Source: Coneutiohabitans sp964457925 (lineage in GTDB: Bacteria > Zhuqueibacterota > Zhuqueibacteria > Zhuqueibacterales > Zhuqueibacteraceae). From it: a stretch of DNA of 64,000 nt. This document shows, in pieces, positions 8,261-15,858 of the stretch. The position numbers were made by a program, and so were the translations under genes. The stretch covers positions 124,001-188,000 of the forward strand of contig CAYWGH010000004.1 of assembly GCA_964457925.1 (NCBI GenBank), read 5' to 3'. The notes beneath the pieces were generated by a model, which made no database searches, was not told the DNA's origin, and saw only the letters and a list, made by a program, of their open reading frames with translations. How positions within the stretch are numbered: the first letter of the stretch is position 1; every line of letters starts with the position of its first letter.

Positions 8261-8743
8261 ATGAGCCAGCTCAAGGCCGGTGATCTTGCGCCGGATTTCG
8301 AGGCGCTGACCGACGCCAACACGAAAGTCAAGCTCAGCGATTTTCGCGGCCGGCGCGTTGTTCTCTATTTCTATCCCAAAGATGACACCCCCGGCTGAAC
8401 CAAGCAAGCATGCGGCTTTCGCGATCACTATCTCGACATCGAAGAAAAAAACGCGGTGGTGCTCGGCGTCAGCCCGGATGGCTTGGATAGCCATGTGAAA
8501 TTCAAAACCAAATACAATCTGCCGTTCACCCTGCTGGTCGATGCCGGCCATCGCATTGCCAAAGCCTACGGCGCGTGGAACCGCCATTCGCTGATCGGCC
8601 TGCTGTTTTCCGGCGTCGTGCGCAGCCATTTTGTGATCGATGAAAATGGCCGCATTCTGGAGGCGCAATACAATGTATCCTCATCGGAAAGCGCGGAAAT
8701 GGCGACAAAAGCGCTGAGCAAGGCTTCTCCTGCACAGCTCTGA
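8261..8743 (+). CDS. Selenocysteine-containing peroxiredoxin of the PrxQ/Bcp type (in-frame UGA at codon 46)
   Basis: The frame begins at the ATG at 8261 with AGGAG at 8250-8254 and runs to TGA at 8741-8743, 160 residues, normal for PrxQ/Bcp. The active-site stretch reads YFYPKDDTPG-UGA-TKQACGFRD, where the UGA (8396-8398, codon 46) stands exactly at the peroxidatic Cys; the resolving Cys is C51. The same frame continues on both sides with full family similarity (VLGVSPDG, KYNLPFTLLVDA, FVIDENGRI), so this is not a frameshift. Sec-containing peroxiredoxins are known in other bacteria. The enzyme would reduce peroxides at the cost of thioredoxin. A premature stop or a base-call error at one codon is the alternative. 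Confidence 0.85.
8396..8426 (+). promoter_or_regulatory. Candidate bacterial SECIS element after the UGA codon
   Basis: Directly after UGA (8396-8398) two alternative hairpins can form. In one, 8410-8414 pairs with 8420-8425 (one bulged G at 8423), loop GCUUU at 8415-8419 beginning with G, 16 nt after the UGA, as expected for bacterial SECIS loops. In the other, 8406-8409 pairs with 8415-8418, with a UC bulge and two outer pairs. The first fits the known rules better. Both stems are short, so the call is tentative. Confidence 0.45.
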
Positions 8744-8799
8744 TCACGTCTAGATTGAATGTCTATGCTTGAAACAAAGCAAAATTCGATTGATCTCAC

Positions 8800-9246
8800 A
8801 TGGACAAAGTCGAAATCTACACCGATGGCGCGTGTTCGGGCAATCCCGGGCCCGGCGGCTGGGCCGCGATTCTAAGACATGGCCGGCATGAAAAAGAAAT
8901 CGCCGGTTTCGTGCCCGCCACCACCAACAATCGCATGGAATTGACCGCTGTGATCGAGGCTCTTAAGGGTTTGAAACGGCCTTGCGAAGTCATCATCTAC
9001 TCCGACAGCGCGTATCTCGTCGATAGTTTTCGCAAAGGCTGGCTGGCCGGTTGGAAACGCAACGGCTGGAAACGCGGCCCGAGCAAGCGCGATCCCGTGC
9101 TCAATGTCGATCTCTGGCAGGAATTGGATCAACTCGTGAGCCAGCATCGTGTGACATGGGAAAAAGTGGCGGGACATGCGGGGCATGCGCTGAACGAACG
9201 GGTGGATCGGCTTGCAGTGCAGCAAATTGAATTGGGTAAAAAGTGA
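8800..9246 (+). CDS. rnhA: Ribonuclease HI
   Basis: Product of 148 residues, the usual size, cleaving the RNA strand of RNA-DNA hybrids. The four metal-binding acids are in place: D9 in YTDGACSGNPGPGG, E47 in NNRMELTAV, D69 in YSDSAY, and D136 in NERVDRLA, with the flexible-loop HAGHA before the last. The basic handle region (GWLAGWKRNGWKRG) is present, as in the E. coli enzyme. The start is the ATG at 8800, 56 bp after the peroxiredoxin gene, and the two may be co-transcribed. Confidence 0.97.
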   Translation: MDKVEIYTDGACSGNPGPGGWAAILRHGRHEKEIAGFVPATTNNRMELTAVIEALKGLKRPCEVIIYSDSAYLVDSFRKGWLAGWKRNGWKRGPSKRDPVLNVDLWQELDQLVSQHRVTWEKVAGHAGHALNERVDRLAVQQIELGKK

Positions 9247-9312
9247 CGTTTGCGCTTTTCCGGCCTTGAATCTTTATCAAAACGTCGATGTGTCTAATAA
9301 ACTTGATCGGTG

Positions 9313-10989
9313 ATGTTCAAAGTCCCAGGCGAAAAACTCTGCGATATAATTTTACTCACAGTCGGACTTTGTCCGCTGTTGTTTAGCCCTCCCGCCTTCG
9401 GGCAAGAGGTCAGCTTACCACAAAACCTCACTTCATGGGTCGATTCGACACGCGCGCCAGTAGATTCCTCGCTTGCCGCCTGGAGTGAAGCTTCGGCATA
9501 CGAAACTTCCCGGCTGCGTCTTTTACGCTGGCTCACCAGAAACAAAGAGCAAGCGCAATCTGCGAGCTATCTGCAAATTACCGAGTTCGTGCGCGATGCC
9601 GAAACATTCGCGAATGCCCATGATTTTGTCACCGCGCAAATTCTGTTAGAATCCGCATTGGCATTGACGACTGAGGACGCCAACCCGGGGACAGCGGCTC
9701 TTGCCGGCGATCCACGGCCAGTCCCTTCCGTTCCGGCGATATGGCGTTGGCGTCGTGAAGCTGTTCTGGGTATGGATTTTTGGCGGCAAGAATTCGAAAT
9801 CGGCGTGACGCGGCCGGACGGCTTATTCCTCACCGAAGCGGAGAGCCTGTTTGTGGAGAACAAAGGCAATCCCTACAGCGGGCTTCGCCTCGAATTAAGC
9901 CGCGGCGTTGGCGCGCCTTCCTATGTGCAAACATATGCCCTGCTCAAGGCAAGCCGTGATTATAACAGCGGCGAGGCAGAACTGCGCGCCCAACAGGCGT
10001 TCGGTACAAAAATGCATGGCCGTTTTGAAAACCGCTTCGAGAGCATTCGTTATCTGCGCGATTTCGATTTGCGCTATTGGCAAAATACTAGTTCCGCCCT
10101 GTTTTCTGCCGGGCTGAATAAAAAATTTCGCCTCGAAATCGAAGAGGAAATCCGTTTGCGGCGCTATCAAAATGAAGACGAGCTGTCCCGCAACTATACT
10201 CATAATGAAGCAAGCCTGGCCGCCATTTATTCCACCGGCTTTTCGTCCCAGCTGCGCGCGCGCTACAGTTTCAACGACCGGCGGCATCAGCGTTTTTCTG
10301 AACACGATTACTTCGAACACCGGATCGAAACAACCTGGTTCAAACACTCGGCGCAAAACTCATCAATTTTTGTTGAAAACCTCTGGCGCCGGCGCGTTTA
10401 TCGCCGCGGCATCTCCGACAGCACCTACGAAAACACGCACCAGGAAGGTTATCTGCGAGCGGATCTGCGGTTCGGCTTGGGCGCGTCTGCTGCCCTGCGC
10501 CTGGAAGGCGATTTCACCAGTCGCGTCTATCCCGCGGAAGTACGCAATGATCTAGCGCCTGATTTTATCGACCTCAAAGCCAATCCGCAACTGCAATTCA
10601 AGCTCGTGCGCGACTGGCAGGCCAGCGCAGGTTATCTCTTTTTGTTGCGACATCATGAAGCGTCTAACAATTTTTTGGGTTATGCAGATTATTACGCCCA
10701 CGGCTTCACAATCGGGCTTGATCTCTATAATACAAGCGGTTTCTTGCTCAGTGTTAGCAATGCTTTTCAAGTACGAACATATCCCGATGTTTCTGCCGAC
10801 AATTTGCTGCTCTCCAGCTCTTATTCCGACCGCAAGATCAACTCCCTCCTGCTTTTCCTATCCTGGACCTTTCATCCCAACTGGCAGCTTGGCGCGTTCG
10901 CGAATTATGACAACGAAATCAGCCGACTCAAGGAAGCCAGCGATTCGCGCAACACACTCTTTTCTGTTGATGTGACTTATTCATTCTAA
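9313..10989 (+). CDS. Secreted, probably outer-membrane beta-barrel protein of unknown family
   Basis: Product of 558 residues. A hydrophobic segment at ~12-30 ending in PPAFGQ-EV looks like a signal peptide cut after AFG or GQ. The N-terminal ~140 residues are mixed helical. From ~150 to the end there are alternating-polarity strands with many aromatic residues, and the chain ends in VDVTYSF, a terminal Phe typical of BAM-inserted barrels. No family is recognised. The start could be the ATG at 9313 or the GTG just before it; no strong ribosome binding site is seen. It stands alone on the plus strand between rnhA and a phosphoesterase gene. Confidence 0.7.
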   Translation: MFKVPGEKLCDIILLTVGLCPLLFSPPAFGQEVSLPQNLTSWVDSTRAPVDSSLAAWSEASAYETSRLRLLRWLTRNKEQAQSASYLQITEFVRDAETFANAHDFVTAQILLESALALTTEDANPGTAALAGDPRPVPSVPAIWRWRREAVLGMDFWRQEFEIGVTRPDGLFLTEAESLFVENKGNPYSGLRLELSRGVGAPSYVQTYALLKASRDYNSGEAELRAQQAFGTKMHGRFENRFESIRYLRDFDLRYWQNTSSALFSAGLNKKFRLEIEEEIRLRRYQNEDELSRNYTHNEASLAAIYSTGFSSQLRARYSFNDRRHQRFSEHDYFEHRIETTWFKHSAQNSSIFVENLWRRRVYRRGISDSTYENTHQEGYLRADLRFGLGASAALRLEGDFTSRVYPAEVRNDLAPDFIDLKANPQLQFKLVRDWQASAGYLFLLRHHEASNNFLGYADYYAHGFTIGLDLYNTSGFLLSVSNAFQVRTYPDVSADNLLLSSSYSDRKINSLLLFLSWTFHPNWQLGAFANYDNEISRLKEASDSRNTLFSVDVTYSF

Positions 10990-11128
10990 AGCCAGAGCCT
11001 CTCTCTGCTATTCATTTGTTCACCAATCAGGTAGTTGGCATTTATTCGCAAAAGGAATTGCGTGATTTGCAGTCTGCGATTTCTTATATTGATGCTTCAA
11101 AATTTTTTAGAACGCTTCAAAGGAGAAC

Positions 11129-12337
11129 ATGCGTACATTTATTCTAATGTTTGTCAATGCCGCTTTTGTCTTGTTGATGTCATTGGGAATTTCCAAAGGC
11201 CTTCAATCTCTTCATCCTCGCTGGTGGCAATATCGTAGCGTTCGTCTTGTCACGAAGTTCCTTCCCGTTCTCAGCATTTTTTTCAATTCCTGGTGGGCGA
11301 TAGCTGCCGCCATGGATGCGACGCCATTCTTGCGTTTCAGCGCCGTCAGTTCTACCCTAATTTCGCTGTTTGCGCTGGCGATCTTTCTGGCGTTACCACT
11401 CACGAGTTTTATTCACTGGGTTGAACATCGCCTCGAAGCGCGAGCAGCCAAACGTGCGCCCACTGCAGAGGCGTTCAATCCAGCGCGGCGGCGATTTTTG
11501 CGTTCGACCGCTGTTGCTTTTCCCGCGTTGCTCATGACTGCCAGCGCCAGCGGCTTTGCGCAAGCCTTCAGCGAGATCCGTATTCCGCAAATTCCACTCA
11601 AATTCAAAAGCCTGCCAGACGGCTTGCATGGTTTGAAAATTCTGCACTTTTCCGATTTTCATGTCGGCTATTACCTGCAATTGCACGATATCGCCAAGCT
11701 GCTCGCGCGGGTGTCCCCACTCAAGCCTGATCTGGTCGTGGTCACAGGCGATCTCGCCGATCGGCTGAATCTCTTGCCGGAATTGCTTGAGATGCTGGCT
11801 TCGCTTAAACCGCCGCTCGGTGTGTTTGCCTCGCTCGGTAATCATGAGTATTTTCGCGGCATCAAAACGGTGCGCAAAAGCTTTGCAGCCGGACCGGTGC
11901 CCTTGCTGTGCAACGAAGGCGCGCGATTGTCCTGGAATGGTTCATCAATCTATCTCGGCGGCGCAGATGACCCGCAACGTATGTTGCGCCATGATATGTC
12001 GCAGTTTTTTGCAACGACTATCGATGCAGCGCTCAACGACGCACCGCAAGAGGCTTTTAAAATTCTCATGAGCCATCGCCCCACCGGCTTTCCGCATGCT
12101 GCACATCTCGGCATCGATTTGACCTTGTCGGGGCATACGCACGGCATGCAAATCGGCCTCAACGGCCGCAGCTTGTTCGAAAACTGGGCGCCGGATAAGT
12201 TTTTGTGGGGGCATTATCAACGCGGCGCCTCACAGCTTTATACTTCAAGCGGCGCCGGGCATTGGTTTCCGGTGCGCCTGGGCTGCCCGCCCGAAGCCCC
12301 TTTACTCATGTTGCAACGTGACGAAGAAGCGGGATGA
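11129..12337 (+). CDS. Membrane-anchored metallophosphoesterase (YkuE/YaeI type)
   Basis: Product of 402 residues from the ATG at 11129 behind AAAGGAGAAC. Three or four N-terminal transmembrane segments come first (residues ~5-25, 40-60 and 70-95). A basic stretch RRRFLRS near residue 115 precedes another hydrophobic run (a twin-arginine-like pattern, though internal). The catalytic domain has the calcineurin-type motifs: HFSDFHVG, VVTGDLADR, LGNHEYF, MSHRPTGFPHAA and SGHTHGMQIG. It probably hydrolyses a phosphodiester or lipid headgroup at the membrane; UDP-diacylglucosamine or phospholipid substrates are known for relatives, but nothing here decides. Confidence 0.88.
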   Translation: MRTFILMFVNAAFVLLMSLGISKGLQSLHPRWWQYRSVRLVTKFLPVLSIFFNSWWAIAAAMDATPFLRFSAVSSTLISLFALAIFLALPLTSFIHWVEHRLEARAAKRAPTAEAFNPARRRFLRSTAVAFPALLMTASASGFAQAFSEIRIPQIPLKFKSLPDGLHGLKILHFSDFHVGYYLQLHDIAKLLARVSPLKPDLVVVTGDLADRLNLLPELLEMLASLKPPLGVFASLGNHEYFRGIKTVRKSFAAGPVPLLCNEGARLSWNGSSIYLGGADDPQRMLRHDMSQFFATTIDAALNDAPQEAFKILMSHRPTGFPHAAHLGIDLTLSGHTHGMQIGLNGRSLFENWAPDKFLWGHYQRGASQLYTSSGAGHWFPVRLGCPPEAPLLMLQRDEEAG

Positions 12338-12411
12338 TTCATGCGCGCCGCGCGGTTCTTCTCGTGTTCATAAATTTGTAACACAATCTCAATCTCTCGC
12401 AAAAGCAGATT

Positions 12412-13809
12412 ATGGCAGAACCTCGTTCAAACACAAAAACGTTCGACCGTGAACTCATTGAAGGTCCAATTCTCAAGGCTTTCTGGCGGCTTGCCTGGCC
12501 GACTGTTTTACAGAACATGATCGGCGGTTTGCAAGGCATTATCGATCACGTGATGGTGGGCCAGCTCGTCGGCTATAATGCCAACGCCGCGATTGGCGTG
12601 AGTTGGCAAATATTTCTGGTGGTGGTCGTGTTTATCAGCTCTGTTTTCAGCGGCATGGGTGTTTTGGTCGCGCGTTTTGCCGGCGCGGGCGAGCCTGATA
12701 AAGTGAATCGCGTGGTTTATCAGGCGTTTCTGACGGCGGTGGTCATTTCCTGTTTGATACTGGCTCCGCTGGGCTATATTTTTGCGCCGCAATTGTTGAA
12801 TCTCGTTCATGCGCAGCCGGCGGTCAAAGCCGAAGCGCTGCCTTACTTGCGCTTGATGTTCGTGTTCAGCCTCGGCAAGATGTTATTCTTCATGCTCGGC
12901 GGCGCCATGCGCGCGGCGGGCGATGCCAAAACGCCGTTGCGCCTCGGCATCGTTATGACGGTGCTCAACCTGATTTCTAATATGATACTCATTCCGGTAT
13001 TCGGCACGGCCGGCGCAGCCATCGGCACGGTGTTCGCCGCCGGCATTGCTGCTGCGCTGGGCGTTTATTTGCTCTTTTCGCAACGCCTGGTGGTGCAATT
13101 TTCGCGCAACATGAATTGGCGGCCGGATTGGAGCATCATCGCTTCGCTGTTTCGTTTCGGATTGCCGACCGGCTTTCAGGGCGTTGCCATGAATCTTGCG
13201 GGGGTGATGATGCTGCGTTTCATCGGCTCGCTGCCGGAAAGCGCGGAGGCCCAGGCGGCTTATGCCGTGGGTTACACGGAATTGTTCTCGTTGATCACCT
13301 GGACGTCGGTGGGGTTGATGGGCGCGACTGCGGCGCTTACCGGACAAAATCTCGGCGCCGGGAAAATTGCGCGGGCACGCTTGGCGGCGCATACTGCGTC
13401 GCGCATTGGCCTCACGCTTGCTGCTGTGATCGGCGTGTTGTTTATATTCATTCCCCAACAGTTGCTGGCACTTTTTGGGATGACAGATCCGACCGTCGTC
13501 GATCTGGGCGTGCAACTGCTGCACTATTTGAGTATTTCGGGATTGTTTATCACGGTGGCGCTGTCTTATACCGGGGGTTTACAAGGCACGGGCGATACCC
13601 GCAGCCCGCTTTACATCACATTGATTTCACAAATCGCAATTCCACTCGGGTTCTGCGGATTCTTACAGATGACGCGCAACTTACAAGCCCATGATATTTG
13701 GCTCGCGATCGTTATGGGGCACGCGTTGCGCGCCGCCCTTTCGTTTTTGCGCTTTCAACAAGGCAAGTGGGTGAATATCAAAGTGGAGATCGAGCCGGCA
13801 AGGGCTTGA
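12412..13809 (+). CDS. MATE family multidrug/Na+ efflux transporter
   Basis: Product of 465 residues with twelve hydrophobic segments in two similar halves, normal for MATE pumps. The first helix region has FWRLAWPTVLQNMIGGLQGIID, broken here as FWRLAWPTVL and NMIGGLQGIID; the second half contains GLMGATAALTGQNLGAGK, the family's conserved Gln-Asn-Gly motif. It exports organic cations or other small compounds in exchange for Na+ or H+. It starts at the ATG at 12412, 74 bp after the phosphoesterase gene. The 'D-G-T' segment TGGLQGTGDTRSPLYITL near 390 is also typical. Confidence 0.92.
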   Translation: MAEPRSNTKTFDRELIEGPILKAFWRLAWPTVLQNMIGGLQGIIDHVMVGQLVGYNANAAIGVSWQIFLVVVVFISSVFSGMGVLVARFAGAGEPDKVNRVVYQAFLTAVVISCLILAPLGYIFAPQLLNLVHAQPAVKAEALPYLRLMFVFSLGKMLFFMLGGAMRAAGDAKTPLRLGIVMTVLNLISNMILIPVFGTAGAAIGTVFAAGIAAALGVYLLFSQRLVVQFSRNMNWRPDWSIIASLFRFGLPTGFQGVAMNLAGVMMLRFIGSLPESAEAQAAYAVGYTELFSLITWTSVGLMGATAALTGQNLGAGKIARARLAAHTASRIGLTLAAVIGVLFIFIPQQLLALFGMTDPTVVDLGVQLLHYLSISGLFITVALSYTGGLQGTGDTRSPLYITLISQIAIPLGFCGFLQMTRNLQAHDIWLAIVMGHALRAALSFLRFQQGKWVNIKVEIEPARA

Positions 13810-13893
13810 GGCAAGCAAGCCCGAATCGGACACGAGGGGGCATTCCAAAGACTTCACAACCTGAATTGGGATAAACTGGAACTCCAAAAAAAC

Positions 13894-13965
13894 TTCACGC
13901 AAAGCCGCGCAGAGGCAAAGAGGCCGCAAAGCTTTTCTTTGCGTACCTTTGCGCCTCGGCGTGAA
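13894..13965. repeat. GC-rich imperfect palindrome (dispersed intergenic repeat type)
   Basis: The outer arms TTCACGC (13894-13900) and GCGTGAA (13959-13965) are exact complements. Inside, two copies of GCAAAG on the left face CTTTGCG and TTTGCGC on the right. The element lies between mate and mdh, where the two genes converge. Its wording resembles the short intergenic repeats found in many bacteria; a weaker relative is at 2491-2531. Confidence 0.6.
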
Positions 13966-14025
13966 TTCTTTGATCTGGGGCACCGTGTTTAAACTTAAGA
14001 GCCTGCAAGATCTCTCCGCACAAAC

Positions 14026-14053
14026 AAAAATGGGCGATCAAGTGATCGCCCAT
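14026..14053 (-). terminator. Intrinsic terminator after mdh
   Basis: On the minus strand an 11-bp perfect stem (ATGGGCGATCA with TGATCGCCCAT, 14053-14043 and 14040-14030) is followed by five T. It lies about 30 bp after the mdh stop codon. Confidence 0.9.
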
Positions 14054-14082
14054 GGATTTTGCACAGGTAACGTCAGGGCTTT

Positions 14083-15009
14083 TTACAGTTTCAGTTTCGC
14101 GATGCTGGCTTGCACATGGCCGGCGGATTCTTGCAGCATCTTCAATTCGGCATCGTTCAATTTGACTTCGTAAATTTTCTCGACGCCTTCCTTGCCCAAC
14201 TTCACCGGCACGCCGCAATACACGTTTTTCAAGCCATATTCGCCATTGAGCCAGGCGGCGCAGGGCAAAACACGCTTGGAATCGCGAATCACAGATTCGG
14301 CCATTTCCGCCACCGCAGCGGAGGGCGCATAATACGCGCTGCCTTCTTTCAAATATTTCACGATTTCTGCGCCGCCATTGCGCGCGCGATCGACGATGGC
14401 GTTGATGCGGTCGGCGCTCAACAACTCGGTCAACGGAATGCCGCCCACCGTGGTCAAGCGCGGCAGCGGCACCATGTCATCGCCGTGGCCGCCCAGCACC
14501 AGCGCGCTGATGTCGCGCACCGACACGCCCAGTTCCATCGAGATAAACGTGCGATAGCGCGCGGTATCCAGCACCCCTGCCATGCCAAACACCCGGTTCG
14601 GCTCGAAGCCGCTGACTTTCATCGCGACATACGTCATCACGTCCAGCGGATTGGTGACCACGATGATTTTGCACTGCGGTGAATGATTGGCGATGTTCTC
14701 AGTAACGGTTTTGACGATGCCCGCATTCTTTTCCTGCAAATCATCGCGGCTCATGCCGGGCTTGCGCGCCAGGCCCGCGGTAATCACAACGAGATCGGAA
14801 TTCTTGGTGAGGGAATAATCATTCGTCGAGCCGATCACTTTGCAATCAAATCCCTCCACCGGGGCCGATTCCCACAAATCCAGGCCTTTGCCTGCAGGAA
14901 TGCCTTCGAGAATGTCAATCAACACGACTTCATTGGCCAGGCGCTTTTCGGCAACACGCAATGCTGTCGTAGCGCCCACATGTCCTGCTCCAACCACTGT
15001 AATCTTCAT
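14083..15009 (-). CDS. mdh: Malate dehydrogenase (LDH-like, NAD-dependent)
   Basis: Product of 308 residues from the ATG at 15009, chosen because GAGGAGCCTAT precedes it and the dinucleotide-binding GAGHVG then falls at residues 7-12. D32 at the end of the second strand favours NAD. Substrate-binding arginines are in ARKPGMSR (82-89, R82 and R88), the proton-relay Asp at 148 and the catalytic His at 175 in GGHGDD. R82 in the active-site loop supports malate rather than lactate. It oxidises malate to oxaloacetate in the TCA cycle. It has its own terminator downstream and follows the rplU-rpmA terminator. Confidence 0.95.
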   Translation of the reverse strand: MKITVVGAGHVGATTALRVAEKRLANEVVLIDILEGIPAGKGLDLWESAPVEGFDCKVIGSTNDYSLTKNSDLVVITAGLARKPGMSRDDLQEKNAGIVKTVTENIANHSPQCKIIVVTNPLDVMTYVAMKVSGFEPNRVFGMAGVLDTARYRTFISMELGVSVRDISALVLGGHGDDMVPLPRLTTVGGIPLTELLSADRINAIVDRARNGGAEIVKYLKEGSAYYAPSAAVAEMAESVIRDSKRVLPCAAWLNGEYGLKNVYCGVPVKLGKEGVEKIYEVKLNDAELKMLQESAGHVQASIAKLKL

Positions 15010-15075
15010 ATAGGCTCCTCTCACACATTTTTCGTGTCCGAACGCGACTTCGTTCGAACAGTAAAATCCCACAAT

Positions 15076-15109
15076 AAAAAAAGGCCAACTGAAGTTTATT
15101 CGTTGGCCT
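15076..15109 (-). terminator. Intrinsic terminator after rplU-rpmA
   Basis: On the minus strand AGGCCAAC (15109-15102) pairs with GTTGGCCT (15089-15082), followed by a run of seven T. It lies 10 bp after the rpmA stop codon and separates the ribosomal genes from mdh. Confidence 0.9.
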
Positions 15110-15119
15110 GCCTGTTGTT

Positions 15120-15374
15120 TTATTCAGCGACGATGCTGACTTTTTTTCTGGTTTTTCCCAACCGGCTGAATTTGACCTTGCCGTTTGCCAGCGCGAAGAG
15201 TGTGTCATCTCTTCCGATGCCGACATTATCGCCGGGATGGATGCGCGTGCCGCGCTGGCGCACAAGAATGTTACCCGCGAGAACCGTCTCGCCGTCATAA
15301 CGCTTCACACCTAAATATTGTGGGTTGCTGTCACGGCCGTTACGCGAGCTACCCACGCCCTTTTTATGAGCCAT
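15120..15374 (-). CDS. rpmA: 50S ribosomal protein L27
   Basis: Product of 84 residues with the L27 signature: N-terminus MAHKKGVGSSRNGRDSN, then QYLGVKRYDGETV and ILVRQRGTRIHPGDNVG. L27 reaches into the peptidyl-transferase centre with its N-terminus. There is no cleavable N-terminal extension of the Firmicutes type. The start is the ATG at 15374 behind AAGGAGTTG. It follows rplU by 17 bp in the usual pair. Confidence 0.97.
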   Translation of the reverse strand: MAHKKGVGSSRNGRDSNPQYLGVKRYDGETVLAGNILVRQRGTRIHPGDNVGIGRDDTLFALANGKVKFSRLGKTRKKVSIVAE

Positions 15375-15391
15375 ATATCAACTCCTTAATT

Positions 15392-15703
15392 TTATGCAAT
15401 AATATTGTCGATGCGAACGATGGTTTTATGCTGGCGGTGGCCATTAAGTTTGCGATAGCCCTTGCGTCTTTTTTTCTTGAAAACGATGACCTTTGGGTCG
15501 CGATCCTGGTCCACAATCGTGCCTTCAACTTTCGCGCCTGCTACCGGCGGCCGGCCGACAACCACTTGCTCACCGCTGTTGACCATCAGCACGCGATCAA
15601 AAGACACACTCGTACCGTATTCGCCCGCCAGCTTTTGCGTGCGAATTTTCGCATCTTTTTCAACTTTGAATTGTTCGCCGCCGATTTCCACCAAGGCGTA
15701 CAT
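15392..15703 (-). CDS. rplU: 50S ribosomal protein L21
   Basis: Product of 103 residues from the ATG at 15703. This start gives the conserved N-terminus MYALVEIGGEQFKVEKD and has GGAG six bases upstream, whereas the ATG at 15715 has no ribosome binding site. The C-terminal KVIVFKKKRRKGYRKLNGHR with TIVRIDNI is the standard L21 signature for 23S rRNA binding. First gene of the rplU-rpmA operon; a terminator separates it from rng upstream. Confidence 0.95.
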   Translation of the reverse strand: MYALVEIGGEQFKVEKDAKIRTQKLAGEYGTSVSFDRVLMVNSGEQVVVGRPPVAGAKVEGTIVDQDRDPKVIVFKKKRRKGYRKLNGHRQHKTIVRIDNIIA

Positions 15704-15740
15704 GCCAAACTCCATTTTAATTTATAATTTGCCGAAAATA

Positions 15741-15778
15741 AAAAAGCGGTGCGCAATGTAACGAAAGCACCGCTTTTT
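15741..15778. terminator. Bidirectional terminator hairpin between rng and rplU
   Basis: AAAAAGCGGTGC (15741-15752) and GCACCGCTTTTT (15767-15778) are perfect 12-base complements with T runs at both ends. On the minus strand it would end the rng transcript. It leaves rplU-rpmA with a promoter of its own in the short space after it. Confidence 0.88.
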
Positions 15779-15858
15779 GTCAAGGTCTAATTTCCCTCGA
15801 TTTTGCCGGCAATGGCAGACCCGCTCAGCGTTTCAAGACGCTGCGAACATCGCCCGGC

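Noticed and set aside
8261..8398. Peroxiredoxin as a pseudogene by frameshift
   Set aside because: The frame is the same before and after the TGA and the protein is full length; only the active-site codon is affected, which favours Sec over decay.
8456..8743. A short protein starting at the GTG at 8456
   Set aside because: It would begin inside the peroxiredoxin fold, without the active site and without a ribosome binding site.
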